The position numbers and the translations under genes are program-made. Of a stretch of 64,000 nt of DNA, positions 26,909-38,452 are shown piece by piece. The notes under the pieces are model-generated. The model saw nothing but the letters and a program-made list of their open reading frames with translations, was not told the origin of the DNA and made no database searches. The stretch lies in the NCBI GenBank assembly GCA_965153455.1, contig OZ234501.1:12214001-12278000 (forward strand). Reading direction: 5' to 3'. Source of the DNA: Sphagnum compactum (Eukaryota > Bryophyta > Sphagnopsida > Sphagnales). The number at the start of each line of letters is the position of its first letter. Positions within the stretch are counted from its first letter, which is position 1.

Positions 26909-29900
26909 TTACCTAGGCTGTATCATACTAAAACTTATTGAGCCACTACGCATGCTAGGCCCAGATACTTGATCATCAGACAGTTGGGAGTTGTTGCATT
27001 TGGTAGGCTCGTCATTCCATGTTGGAAGTTCTGTCAAAAGAAGTGCCTGAGGCTTTGAACTCTCAACAATCTCGGGGAAGTCAGTGTTGGCATCTCCAGC
27101 CAGCATTGCCACAACACGTGTCATTGTTGGTCGCATTGTGGGCTCTGATTGAGTGCATAACAATGCAATTGTAACTAACCTCAATGCCTCTTCTTCGCAA
27201 TAACCAGTACCCTCCAATAGTGATGGATCCATAATGTCCTTCAACTTTTTCTTCTCATGTAATTGCCATGTCTGCATTCCAGTAACACACTTAAAAAACT
27301 CAGATGATTGTACTTATGCACACAAAACCTGTGGATTTATGTTATAAGCATTCTAAAGATTTCTACCAACAATTAGGTGAAATCACTCAAATGCTACTGT
27401 TTCAGTCAGAGCTTGAGATAATCATAACAAGAAAAAACGAACTCCTTGTAAATGTACAAATTTCAGACATACCCAGTCAAGGAGGTATGCTACATCCAAA
27501 GGCAGGCGGGGGTCAAAGTTGCTGCGGCCACTAACAAGCTCCATCATCACAACTCCAAAGCTGAACACATCTGCCTTCTCTGTTAGCTGCCCCCGCAGCA
27601 GGTACTCAGGTGCCAAGTACCCTCTTCAACCCCAGACCCAGTTTCAAAACAAATTTAGAAAACAAAAATCTCCTTAGATCTCTTCTCCAGTTTTCAACCT
27701 CTACATTTGAGGTTTGTAACATTCAAGTTATACATCTAGCGACACTAAAAAAAAACACAGTTGGAATATTAGAGGAAACAGAAAGAAGTGAGGATTGTTG
27801 TACTTTGTTCCTGCAACGCGGGTGCTGACATGGGTTTGATTGTCTAGAAAAAAACGAGCCAGTCCAAAGTCTGCAATCTTGGGAATATAATCCTCATCCA
27901 GCAGAATGTTGCTTGCTTTAATGTCACGATGGACTATACGGGTTTGACACCCTTCATGCAAATATGCCAATCCCTGTGCTGTTCCCACCGCAATCTTGAA
28001 TCTTTTTGGCCAATCAAGTTGTTGTCCATTCTCATTGTCTGCATTGCAAGAACTTCCCTTTGTGCATCAAATTGCCTATGTAAACACTCATAAGATTAGG
28101 TCATGGGTTCTAAGTGTGTAAATCTCCATTCTAAGTTCTTGCCATGGAGCTTGAGATGGTACACAAACAAACAACCAAAAGGTACTTCAAGCCTTTTGAC
28201 CGCTTCAAGTTATATGGAAATGGCTAAGGAAATGCTGGATACAAAACCGAGGAAGTGAAAAATAAAATGGCTTTGCAACCAAGATCATTCTGTTACCAAA
28301 TAAGGCTTGGTAGAGGCTCTTGTTGGGGAGATATTCATAGACCAAAATGCGTTCATTGCCTTTCAAACAGCAACCTCGAAGCTTGACAAGATTGCGGTGT
28401 TGAACCCCTGTAACGAACATCACTTCATTCAGAAACTCTTCATTCCCTTGTTTGGAGTCCACCGAGAGTTGTTTCACAGCCACCTCCATTCCATCTGGTA
28501 ACAAACCCTGACCAAGTCACACATCCATATCAAAGGTCCTTTCAGTTTAAAACATTGGAAAATGAGGGTGTTTTACCAATGTTGATTGATGTGGGCATCA
28601 AATCTCAACATCCAAATTACATCATAAGTAGGTCAGCCTTGATGTTCAGCATACCTTGAAAACAGCACCAAATCCACCTTCCCCAAGTTTGTTTCCGATG
28701 TGGAAATTTTTGGTAGCGCTTTTCAAAACATTGTAAGAAAAGAGTGTTGGTCCTCCTCCAAGTTTCAAAATGCCTGATTAATCAGACACACAAGCGAAAA
28801 ACAGAAGTCAGTCAAGCTGCCATCCTTGCACACTACAAAGCATCAATAAAAAATTGCAGCTATTTCTACTATAGCAATTCTGCAACTTTTTGAAACACTA
28901 AAAGATGGGTGGGTTTCAAAGCTACCACAACAGTTCCAAAGAGCTACAACATCATTTGAGACAAAAATCTACAGATTGAAGTCTGCTCAGGCCAAAGAGC
29001 AAGAAACCGCCCCACAAGAAGTAAATCCACTGCAACCACATCAAGACAAAAATCTACAGATTGAACTCTGCTCAGGGAAAAGTCTAGCAAGAAAGCACCA
29101 CACAAGAAGTAAACCCAATGCAACCTGTTGCAACTTCATTACACAACCAGGGGATCTTCAACATGAAGAGCTGAGCATAGGCATGATGATCACATTAAGC
29201 TTTTACCATTTAGATCATGGGAGGCGTCTGGAAACCTTGAGTAAGGTTTCTTCTTATGCCTAAAGGCGAACCAATATGTTAGCACTGCTATTATACTGCA
29301 CACCACAAGAGCAGTGATGGTCACTGCCACTATAATCAAAGTTCGCTTGGAAGATTTCCCTGCACACCCACCCACAACATTGCACAAGGCTATTAATTAT
29401 TGCTCACAATGTGTTCTGTCTTGTCTTCCAGCCCTAATTTCAGAGACCATGCTTCACAAGATCATCTGGATACTCTGTGAAATGCATCAGCAACAACAAT
29501 CCTTTCATGAAACAGGGAGGGTTGAAGAGGTAAGAGCATCTCTAGCGGTGCTCAGTATGTGACCCTGCAAAAATATTTCTTACATCCAAGTTTTAGTTAT
29601 TTACCTTTTTCCAACCCCGACCATAAAACTAAAACTGGGGGTAGGAGACGACTAATAGCAACCCATCTGGACTATCAAACTATCTAGCCAATCAGAAACA
29701 GGCCGAAGCAGTCAGTAAATAAGATTTGACTGTGTTTATTAGACTGGAGGGGCCCTCGAAGCTGTGCATTTTTCCAAGGTCAGAGAAAGTCTTCCGGTGG
29801 ATCCACTAGATATGACTGCTGCACCTCATCCAAGATTTCCAGTGCAGGGTCACATACTGAGCACTGGTGGAGATGCTGTAAGTATACACCCTCAAAAACG

Positions 29901-30633
29901 AAGCACAAACAACTAGTGGGATGTCGAAACTGAAGCGAACTGTTGATTTCCTGGGTGAAGAAGATGCAGGACATTAGTGAAGACCAGTGAAGGAGTTGGA
30001 GGATTAGAAGAAGAGATCTCATCTAGCTAGATAGAGAGAGAGATTTGTACCTGGGACGAGGTCGCCGCTGCAAGTGGCAACAGCGGTATCAGGAGGATGA
30101 AGGGAAGTGCAGGTATGGCAAATGGAGTTGGTCACGTCGCAGAGACGAGGAAGAGCTTGGCGATGCTCAGGGACGAACTGGAAATAGATGTAGTTGCAAA
30201 AGCATCTACGCGGCCACAATTGCCACGCACTCTGCACCGCCGAGCAGCAGTCGGGACTAGGCGACACTAACGTCGAGTTCAATGAAGTGAAGCTCTTGCA
30301 TAAACGAAGCATGCTCGAGTTGCTGATGTACAGGTTCCAGCAATCAATTTCGGGTGATGTGCATTCTGCCGTCTGCTGCTCGCTAGGATCGCTGCAGTTT
30401 GTAATTATCGCAGCTGCTGCAATCGGAAGCTGCTGAGTCCTCTGCACCTGCACGTGGACGTCATGAACTATCAACGCCGCTCCACTCTTCGAACTCACTG
30501 CAACTGCTGCACTAGCGACTACAGCCACCAACATGCTATAAGCCAGTGCAACAACCACGACGACTCCTCCACGATCAAGTCCCGTGCTAACTCCTGCTCC
30601 ACGAGCTGCTGCGACGCCCATCTTAATCATCAT
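26909..30633 (-). CDS. Receptor-like kinase with LTP-like eight-cysteine ectodomain, 7 exons, complete
   Basis: Predicted plasma-membrane receptor Ser/Thr kinase. Exons (minus strand, 5' to 3'): 30633-30051, 29359-29207, 28773-28655, 28507-28297, 28038-27804, 27623-27473, 27271-26909. All introns are GT-AG with consistent phases; 1815 nt give 604 residues. Residues 1-47 hold a hydrophobic signal segment. The ectodomain has the spacing C98-x13-C112-x16-CC(129,130)-x13-CxC(144,146)-x18-C165-x6-C172 with PSPDCC before the CC pair. This is the 8-cysteine pattern of non-specific lipid-transfer proteins, with extra Cys at 80, 91, 175 and 188 and NxS/T sites. Transmembrane helix about 202-225, then a KKK stop. 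Kinase: GEGGFG loop (276-281), VAVK Lys297, helix-C Glu313, HRD Asp394 (RD type), DFG Asp412, APE 438-440. All catalytic residues are present. The kinase resembles the LRR-VIII/DUF26 type. The start is the first in-frame ATG; a second ATG follows immediately. The ligand is unknown. Confidence 0.93.
28960..29129. repeat. 85-bp tandem duplication in receptor-kinase intron 2
   Basis: Two copies begin with GACAAAAATCTACAGATTGAA at 28960 and 29045. Both continue through CTGCTCAGG and CACAAGAAGTAAA. The duplication is wholly inside intron 2 (28774-29206). Confidence 0.85.
29534..29878. mobile_element. Harbinger/Tourist-like MITE in receptor-kinase intron 1
   Basis: The 345-bp element has terminal inverted repeats of about 35 bp. 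The left end starts GAGCATCTCTAGCGGTGCTC and the right end finishes GAGCACTGGTGGAGATGCTG, with about four mismatches over the repeat. It is flanked by TAA duplications (29531-29533 and 29879-29881). A 3-bp TAA/TTA duplication and a G(A/G)GCATCTC terminus are marks of the PIF/Harbinger superfamily. There is no coding capacity. It makes up half of the 691-bp intron 1. Confidence 0.88.
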
Positions 30634-31430
30634 CTCTTCCGCTCCCCTCTGATCATACGCTGACACAGGAAGAAATCTTCACTAAGAACTAGAAACACAA
30701 AACAACCCGCTTGGGGCACTAGTTACGGATCCATCATGGCCATGAACTCCCTTGTATAACTGGTCACAATCCGATCATCTTCATCGTATGATCGCAGTCT
30801 CCTAAACATCCATTTCAGCGCCGCCTCACACAACTCGATGATCTTCTCCTCCACATGATCACTAAACCCCTAGATCATAACTAGCTGTGATCATGATACC
30901 AACGAGATCACGGTAGAGCTAGTTATACTGATCTGCAACATGTTGCAAAACCAATATTGTACTGTCTCTTCTGCATCTCAGCAGCTAATTTGTCTTCTTG
31001 AGAGACCAACATTGCAACAGAACTAGAGCAGCTAACAGCGTAGTACCAGTCTAGTACTGATCTAAGTACTGCTCCTAGAAAAAACAAACCCAGGAAAATA
31101 CAACTCGACAACTGCGCAACTGTGGATTGTCGACTAGCTACAAAACTAATTAGTGGGAAATTAAACTGTAAACTGCAATTATGCAATACCGCCGGGGACC
31201 ACAGCATCGTCGGTAAAGAGTCAAGACTGAGGGGAAAGAAGAAAAGAAACGCCATCATGGGCTACTGAAACTAGACTTCAATTGTGGTAGAAGACAGAAC
31301 AAGAACTAGAGCTGCAGCTACTGTCGCGTCGCCACAGCTGCAGCCGCAAAAATTAACCGCATTAAACAGTCATTAATATATAGCTGATGAAGAGGGTGCA
31401 AGCAAGAACGAAAGAAGAAAGCATAAACCT

Positions 31431-31451
31431 GGTAGGTACTCTCTACCTACC
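31431..31451. promoter_or_regulatory. Inverted pair of AC elements (ACCTACC)
   Basis: Perfect palindrome of 8-bp arms with a 5-bp spacer, about 0.8 kb upstream of the receptor-kinase ATG. ACCTACC is the consensus AC-I site for R2R3-MYB proteins; opposed sites could bind a dimer. Function is inferred. Confidence 0.5.
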
Positions 31452-31501
31452 GCTCCATACCGCAGCATGTGCAACGGAAAGGAAATTAGCAGCTAGCTGG
31501 T

Positions 31502-31530
31502 GCAGCAGCAGCAGCAACAACAACAACAAC
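31502..31530. repeat. (CAG)n(CAA)n trinucleotide repeat
   Basis: CAG units run into CAA units and are followed by CGTAAAGG. A similar CAACAACAATGTAAAGG string occurs at about 48549-48565, upstream of the kinase-less paralogue. Confidence 0.85.
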
Positions 31531-31650
31531 GTAAAGGTGCAGTTATAATGAAGAGAATCGCAGTCCATACTCATTGCTTTGATTTCCTTACGCGCACAAG
31601 ACAAAAAGCTGACACAAATCATTTCAATATTCAATCAATACCTTATAAGA

Positions 31651-33100
31651 TCAAGCTTAGTATGACTGATCAATATCATGCATCATAACTAAGGACATCT
31701 AATTTCCATTACGCTGCTATGATCACAGATTTTGTGATCAAAGCAGCTCTCCGTTATGTTTTTTTCGAGTAGCTGTGGTCACAGCAGGGTTTCTTTTAAT
31801 GATTTTGTGATGTAGTCAATGTGGCAATCATTCGGAAAACAATTTAGCCAAGATATGAAAGTTGAAAAGAAAACACAATTCTTGGTTACCGACTGAACTT
31901 ATCATAAAAATTTGCAGATTCGGGAAGTTTTTTTTGAAATCTCGAAAATTTGGCCATTTTTTCCAAGAAAAATCCTTTGCACAGGTTGAAAATCATAGAT
32001 TTTAGGCATGAAAACTCGTCATCAAAAGTAACACTGACTCACAGCCATCCCACATCTCTACTGGTGCAGCATTGACCAGTTACAAGTGCTGTGGGTCAAA
32101 AATTTTTGACTCATCATACAATGACATCTGTTCCTTCTTTTCAGGAGAACATGTGTTCCCAGAGTAACATTCATGATTAGTTACATCAATAGGGCCCTAT
32201 GTGATCAATGGCTTTCCATTAGGTTGTTGTGATCAAATTGTGTGTAAAACTGTGGTCACAGCAGCCTAACGAAAATAGTACCCAACCTTTCTTAGACTTG
32301 ATTATCACTTTAGAATATTAGGTGATTATGACTTTAGGATATTCTGAAACTAGCTAGAATGATTAATTGTCGCTACACTTTCTCTCGCAACCAAGCAAGT
32401 CTGCAAAATTCTTTTTTACTCAAAACATGGTAGGTTGATCTGCAAATTTGTTTTGTGTAAAGCATCAATCCCAGAGCTTTCATAACATGGCAGCTGCAGT
32501 CAAGCTCGAATTCAGCTCCTTAGATGCCATGAAAAGCTCGGTTCCTGTCTGTCATCATCTGTTCACCAAACATCTCCATTTCTGTATCTCGTAGCTGCGC
32601 AAAGGTTTTGCAATGCAAAATGATGCAAAATTTCTCTCTTTTGAACATTGCTCACCCATCAAATTCCTCTCCTAGCTAGCTCTTGTCCTCAGCATTATCG
32701 TTGTCATCTTTCTTTTTGCTTTACCAGCAAAACCCTCATCATCACCTTCAGCTTCTTTGTCTTCAACGGTTCTTCTCTTCTCTTCTATTCTCTTTTCTTA
32801 GACTCTTGTCTTCTGTTGCTGGTCCCCACTTTTTCTTCATTATCTTGTCTTCTTCCGTTGATCCCCACTCTTTTTTCCCTTCTCTTGTGTTGACTTCTGT
32901 TAGTGCCCACTTCTTTCTACCTTCTCTTGTCTTTATCTTCTGTTGGTCCCCACTTCTTTCTTCCTTCTCTTATCTTGTCTTCCGTTGGTCCCCACTTTTT
33001 CTTCCTCTGAGATCAATTATTTTATCTCTCTTCTTCTTTATTTCTTTCTCCAGTGCCTTTTCTTCAATCTTGTTTCTCAATTTATGACATATTGGGTCAG
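31651..33100. other. Intergenic DNA with a pyrimidine-rich block
   Basis: No gene recognised. 32690-33075 is strongly C/T-biased, with repeating TTGGTCCCCACTT(C/T)TTTCTTCC(T/C)TCT units of about 50-60 bp that act as a degenerate minisatellite. The long open frames across it simply reflect this composition. Confidence 0.5.
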
Positions 33101-34810
33101 GGTGAACCAGCACCCCCTTTGAGTGAGGCCTCTTAGTGGCCGAAAAATGTTAGATACGAACTCAGATACCATGATTTAGAGTAAGGGCCACTTTACACAA
33201 GGGTCCAGGGACCAAAAGCCCAGAGACCAATTTGAAACAGATTGAACCTTGAATTGGATCTTTCTTCACATTAAAGAAAAACACTTTTTTCTAAGGGACA
33301 ATGAGTTTGTCTAAAGGCTTGGGTCCAATTCGAGGGTTCAATATTGAAAATGTATGATTGACATGCAAGATGATTAAGTTAATCTTTGATCTTTTTCAAA
33401 TTTAAATTTTTTTTGTGTTTTAATTTTGAAAATGCACTCTTTTCAAGCAACCACCTTGTAAGGATTCATAGAATCAACCATGTCAACTTTAGAATTGATT
33501 AAAAATGGAGGACTTAGTGTGCTCTCAACAATGTCCTCAATCTATAGAATGCTTTCCATGCTCACAAAATTTGAGTAAGAAGAGTACAAAAAAAATAGTG
33601 AAAATGAAGCAAGAAAAGAAAAGAAAAAAAACCAAAAAAATGACCAACCTTGGACCCTAACTTACACTTTAGTTCTCCAAACCTTGAGCTCTCGTTTAAG
33701 GTCTTTTTTTTTTGGTTTAGACCAATTGGTTTTCCTTTCAAAATGTGCCATGTAAGTTAAATGACAATTTGATTTGTCTTGATCCTAGACCTTTGTCTAC
33801 ATGCCTTGGGACCAATTTAAAGCTCTTCACCAATAGGAATGCTTGATTTCATTGAACCCTGCTCTTTGGCCTGTTGTCTAAAGTGACCCTAAGAATGGGA
33901 TATTTGTAATATTCAGAAATAATTTAAATGAATTTTGGAAGTTTTTCCATGGTACCAACATGGGCGATGGTTTGCCCAAGGTGGCAAATTGAACCCCACA
34001 TGTAATGTTGTTTCCTACCGAGTAAATGTGTTTTCTTTCCAAATTACCCAAAAAGGGAAAATATCCATAAGCCTTCAAATCACAGCATACCCAAAAAGAA
34101 AAGAAAAGAAAGTATTGTACTTACAACTGATGTTGGGAACAAAGTATTACACAAAAGGTCAAGCTGAGAACAAGAATTTAAAAAATAAATTAGCTTGTTG
34201 AAATTTGTTAGAATCAAACTCCCAACTATTAATATACCGTTACAAAGACAAAATGTTAGTGAACTTTGTATAGTTATTCCTTGATTGTCAAAATTTTGAA
34301 ATATTAAATTTGAAACAATAGAACCTCCTTTTTCTAAATAAAAAATCTTCAAGAAGAACTGTCGATTCTCAGCCATATGTACAATATGATATATTGAGAT
34401 ATGAATTTCTATTATAGAGTACAAATGCACATAACTAAAATATGTAGTATGAATTATATCATAGAATACAAAATGTACATAAGTGCAATCATATGTATTA
34501 TGCATTTATGTCATAGTACACAAATGTACAAACGTTTTTTAATAATAAAAATTCCCGTATGCTGTCGATCACCTTATCACTTAGTCAATCCATGAATTCC
34601 ATTTTACATTCAAGATCATAAATCTCTTTTCTTCAATTATTAGATATGAGCTCTATCTGCAGGTGTACATTACATCTGTTGTTGAACTCAAAAGTGCTCC
34701 AATTTCTCTCACACAGACGTTCAATAGGGACTTGCACAAGGATTTTAACAGAAATTTTTTGGGGTTCAAGTATTTCAAGACTATAGGAACCCCATAGTAT
34801 ACGACAGAGG

Positions 34811-34835
34811 TTTTTTTTTTTTTTTTTTTTTTTTT
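34811..34835. repeat. Poly-T run (T25)
   Basis: Uninterrupted 25-base T homopolymer. It could be the antisense of a retroposon poly(A) tail, but no matching element body was defined. Confidence 0.9.
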
Positions 34836-34958
34836 CGATTTTTTGATATTGAAAATTTGGCAAAATTTTCGAGAAATTAACAAAATTATTCAACTTCACA
34901 CTAGGAAAAAATAAATTCCCTATTTTTTTGTTGAAGAAAAAACGAAGTTTGTCCAAAA

Positions 34959-35039
34959 CATTCTAAAGGTTGTCTATCAAAGATTTAAAGACTAAACGGG
35001 AAGAAAAATTTAAATCTTTGTTAGACAACCTTTGGAATG
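34959..35039. other. Hairpin: 29-bp inverted repeat with 23-bp loop
   Basis: Arms 34959-34987 and 35011-35039 pair at 27 of 29 positions (cores AGGTTGTCTATCAAAGATTTA and TAAATCTTTGTTAGACAACCT). Stem length and loop size are in the range of small-RNA precursors, but there is no pairing beyond the arms. Alternatively a tiny foldback element. Confidence 0.7.
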
Positions 35040-37255
35040 CATTATCAAATGAATGTCCCTACACTATATATCTTATGGACGCAAATACAAACCTCAAGAG
35101 AACAAAACAAAAAACTGAAAGTAGAAAACAACCAAAAATATAGTGAAAACTTACCCCAAAAACCAACAAATATTCCAAGTTCCAAGTGTCAACCATTTTG
35201 TGTGGTTCTTCCATTTTAAGAGAATCTGCAATCCTGATTTTGACATTGTAAAATTGATTTGGAGGTTTGATTGGGGTGAGGGTTTGGGCCAATTGTTCCA
35301 AATTTCTAACCCTTTCAATTCTAGTTTTATTACATTTTTCAAATTCAAGAATTTCCACACCCAATTCAAAACCAAATGTAATTTCCATGTACATACCACA
35401 CATTTCCTAATGCTAGAGGTTGTATGTGTACAAAGTTTTCCAACAAATTAAAACGAAGATATGTATGGAGTTCAACAATTAATTAAAATAATATTTTACT
35501 ATAAAATTTAGTCTACTTGTCAAGTTTTTTTTTAAAAATCAACTTTCCTATTTAGAGATCCTAACCTTATTTTATGAAATGTTTTTTCACAATTTTAGAT
35601 CTAGCAAGAAAACTAGTTCCACATCTCGATTCTTTTGTCAGTTATAACAAAATAAATGTCAACTCATGTTCAGGTCACAAGATTTGAACCTGTGAAGGTA
35701 TTTAGACAACATTAGTTCCAACCCTCAACACAGTTGAGATGCAAGCTAGTAGTACGGTAATTTTTTTTCATCACTAACTAAGCTAGAAAACATCATACAC
35801 ATTGAATGACATATTCAAAGTCTCAATACTTTTATTTTCAAATGTGCTTATTTTTCCTTAATGACAAGAGCTTTCAAAACTCAATCTCATTTGGAATTTG
35901 GACGTCTTTAAAATTAGTTATGATGCTTTGTAGATTTGTGATAAAACATTTCTCAATTCTATTCTCATTTGGAATAGTTATGGATAAAACATGGCTTAAC
36001 AATACTGAAATTTGAATCATAATAGAGCTTCCTAATACACCTAAGCAAAACTTAATTATTCAATGCCGCATGTGACTAAATTTAATAGTAATTTTTTAAA
36101 AAATGGACATACCTTGTGCCAATATTAGCATGTTTGTGCCAAAAAAATTTTAAAAAAAATTCCAATATATCAATGTATCAAATAGAAAATCTATCTATGA
36201 AGGGAGGTAATTTGTTTGTCACATTGAGATCTCACAAATCACAACATCTTTTGCAATATCCTTGATATTATTGGAAAGTCCTTAGTGAAATAGGGGCATT
36301 GAATTAGTTTCATAATGTTTCAACCTAGGGGGAAGAAATTATTGAATATTGAACAATTTTTTCATTAAATTTTCACATAAATCAAAACAAAAGATTACTG
36401 GGGAATTTGGGTGCACTCTTGCTATTGTTAAAAAGCCCTCAATAACTAAAATTTAATGAAGATGCTTTGTAAATTCTTAAACTTAAGGTCAACAGATATT
36501 GAATTTTGAGTAGTTTTTGTCATTTGAGATTGAATTAAATTACAAAAAGTTGTTTTGGAAAGAAACATTCTTTGGATAACTCTTTTTATTTTGGGGCAAT
36601 TACGATCCAAAATTCTCCAAGTGATTTAGAGCTACAAAGTAAGGGTCTTAGATTACTAGTGCAGGTTTCAGCCAAGGGCACAAGCTACACTACTATAAGT
36701 TAAGTTTTGATGGTTTATGGTACCCTTATCATAAGAGAACATTATGAAGAGTACCAACTTAATGGTAATCATTCGAAAAAATCAGCATCCGATATCCTCA
36801 AAGCCATGCTAGCTGAATAATTATTCATCATCTTCCGTGCCTAATTTTGACGTATGAGATTCAACTTAATGACATCTAAACTTTATGCATTCATTGATTC
36901 AATACCATAAAACTAAATAGTCGTGACTCATGTTACAACTTACTATGGATTTGCAAAAATGCTCTTTTTGAAAAATAATAGGTCAAATGTTCGTTCATCA
37001 CAGTATCACTTGGTATTCAGCCCTCACTTTGGCTTTTAGCACAACTACCTTAGTGTTTTTAAGAGACCTTTTAAGGTTCAAATGAATTTTCTTTAATACA
37101 TTTTCGAACACAGGTCCTTAAGAATGTACAGTACACATTTCCAATGACATTGCTGGAAATGTGCAAAGACACCTAAGTACCCTTTTTCCTTTCATATGCA
37201 CGAGAACAGAGCATGGCTTTTACTACAGTTGGGTGGAGGGCCTTGACTCAAGAGT

Positions 37256-37560
37256 CGACACATGTTGTAGGGGAGGTTCCTGCACGAGTGCGTTCTCCCA
37301 AGGGAGGGGCACCTGAGGGTGTTCCTGAACCTCAGGAGAACACACAAGTACAGGAACCTCCCCTTTCATAAACAACTCTCTTTTGATTTTCTCACTTCTT
37401 TACTGTTTCACAAAAAAGAAATATTTCCATGGGAACAGATAAAAATGGGGAGCTCCCCCAGCATAACATCCTAGCATAACATCCGAGGGTTCTTCTGCTG
37501 GGGGAGATTCCTCAAAATACACATAAAAATAAAAAGTGAGTTGTTTATGTATGAGATCAA
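37256..37560. mobile_element. Nested inverted repeats (foldback/MITE-like)
   Basis: GGGGAGGTTCCTG (about 37271) pairs perfectly with CAGGAACCTCCCC (about 37351), and GTGCGTTCTCC with GGAGAACACAC inside it. A second hairpin follows, with CTCCCCCAGCA and TGCTGGGGGAG arms. It lies within an outer pair CATAAACAACTC and GAGTTGTTTATG. The segment is GC-rich against AT-rich flanks. Noncoding; no clear target duplication. Confidence 0.65.
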
Positions 37561-37583
37561 CCTTGTGGGGTGCAAGTTTCAAC

Positions 37584-38452
37584 CAGTGTTGGGTGGGTAA
37601 GAATCACCATTTCCAGTTAGTAAATGACCCAGATCCAAATTGGAATTGATTTTCAAACCAAAACTAGAACTGAAATTGGAATTTGTGTTGTTTCTTTGCA
37701 GAATTGGACCAGGAACCCAGTTCCCCAGTTCAGTATTATTTTGGTGGTGAAACTGGAACAAGAGCCTTGACCAGCTTTTAAAAAAATAATATGGGCTAGA
37801 ACTGGCAATTTACTGCTGGTTCCAGTCCCAAGTTAGTAGTAAAGAACTAAGAACCAAATTCAAGACAGGACTGACTTTCAGAACTGGCATCTGAACCCGA
37901 ACTGGAATTCATTTTTTAAGAACTCGACTGAAAACCAGATTCCCACTTCTATTTGTGTTTGAAACCAGAACCAATACGGAGGTTCTGAAATATTTTTCAG
38001 AATAGTAACCAGGGGTTTTTAAACCAGTGTTGGGTAGTTTTTTTATGATAACCTTCAGTTCCAGTTCGGTTCTACTGAAAATATGTACGACTCTAGTACA
38101 GGTTCCACGCATAAATAGAACCAGGAAACCAGGTCTGGTTCTTTTTTTAAAATCCAGTTGTGATTCTGGTTCAGGTTTTGAAAATCAAACCCGATCCTTC
38201 CAGGTAGCCCATACCAGAACCAGTAATTAACTATTAATTAACCTTTGTTTAACCTCAGTTCCAGTCTTTTCTTCAAAAACCTTTTTTTTCCAAATGTTCT
38301 GGTTCCAGTTCCGCCCTAGTAGAACCAAAAACCAAGTATTGGGTCGGGTTCTTAAAAGTTCCCAATTCCAAAACCGGAGCTGGTTTTGATTTGGTTTCCA
38401 CTAACTGGAACCAGCAGTTGTAACCCACCAAACCAGGTAACCGCCAAACACT
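37584..38452. mobile_element. hAT-like element, degenerate, about 0.87 kb
   Basis: The left end CAGTGTTGGGTGGGTAA and right end CCGCCAAACACT resemble hAT termini (CAGTGTT...AACACTG). The interior is packed with GGTTCTGGTTCCAGTT-type words on both strands, giving a self-complementary interior. A second CAGTGTTGGGTAG start at about 38026 suggests nesting or internal duplication. No perfect 8-bp target duplication was found, so the right boundary is uncertain. Confidence 0.55.

Larger units (their letters stand above)
30634..31650 (-). promoter_or_regulatory. Receptor-kinase 5' UTR and promoter region
   Basis: Sequence upstream of the receptor-kinase start, richer in GC and CAG/CTG words than the distal DNA. 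It carries a perfect 8-bp inverted repeat GGTAGGTA-CTCTC-TACCTACC (31431-31451) that holds two ACCTACC-type MYB AC elements in opposite orientation. A CAG/CAA trinucleotide run follows at 31502-31530. Open frames here are low-complexity and not supported as genes. Confidence 0.5.
33101..37255. other. AT-rich intergenic DNA
   Basis: No protein-coding gene supported on either strand. It contains a T25 run (34811-34835), a 29-bp-arm hairpin (34959-35039) and a B-box-like word near 35690. The rest is featureless A/T-rich sequence. Confidence 0.45.

Noticed and set aside
30664-30666. Upstream in-frame GTG as start of the receptor kinase
   Set aside because: Nuclear plant genes normally start at ATG. 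The first in-frame ATG at 30633 still leaves a signal segment.
32683-33087. Long open frames (81 and 134 codons) on the plus strand
   Set aside because: The sequence is a C/T-rich degenerate minisatellite; the Leu/Ser/Phe-rich translation is compositional and has no domain.
35665-35700. B-box-like word (GGTTCAAATCTTGTGACC on the minus strand) as a tRNA or SINE
   Set aside because: No matching A box at the correct distance and no cloverleaf, so left unannotated.
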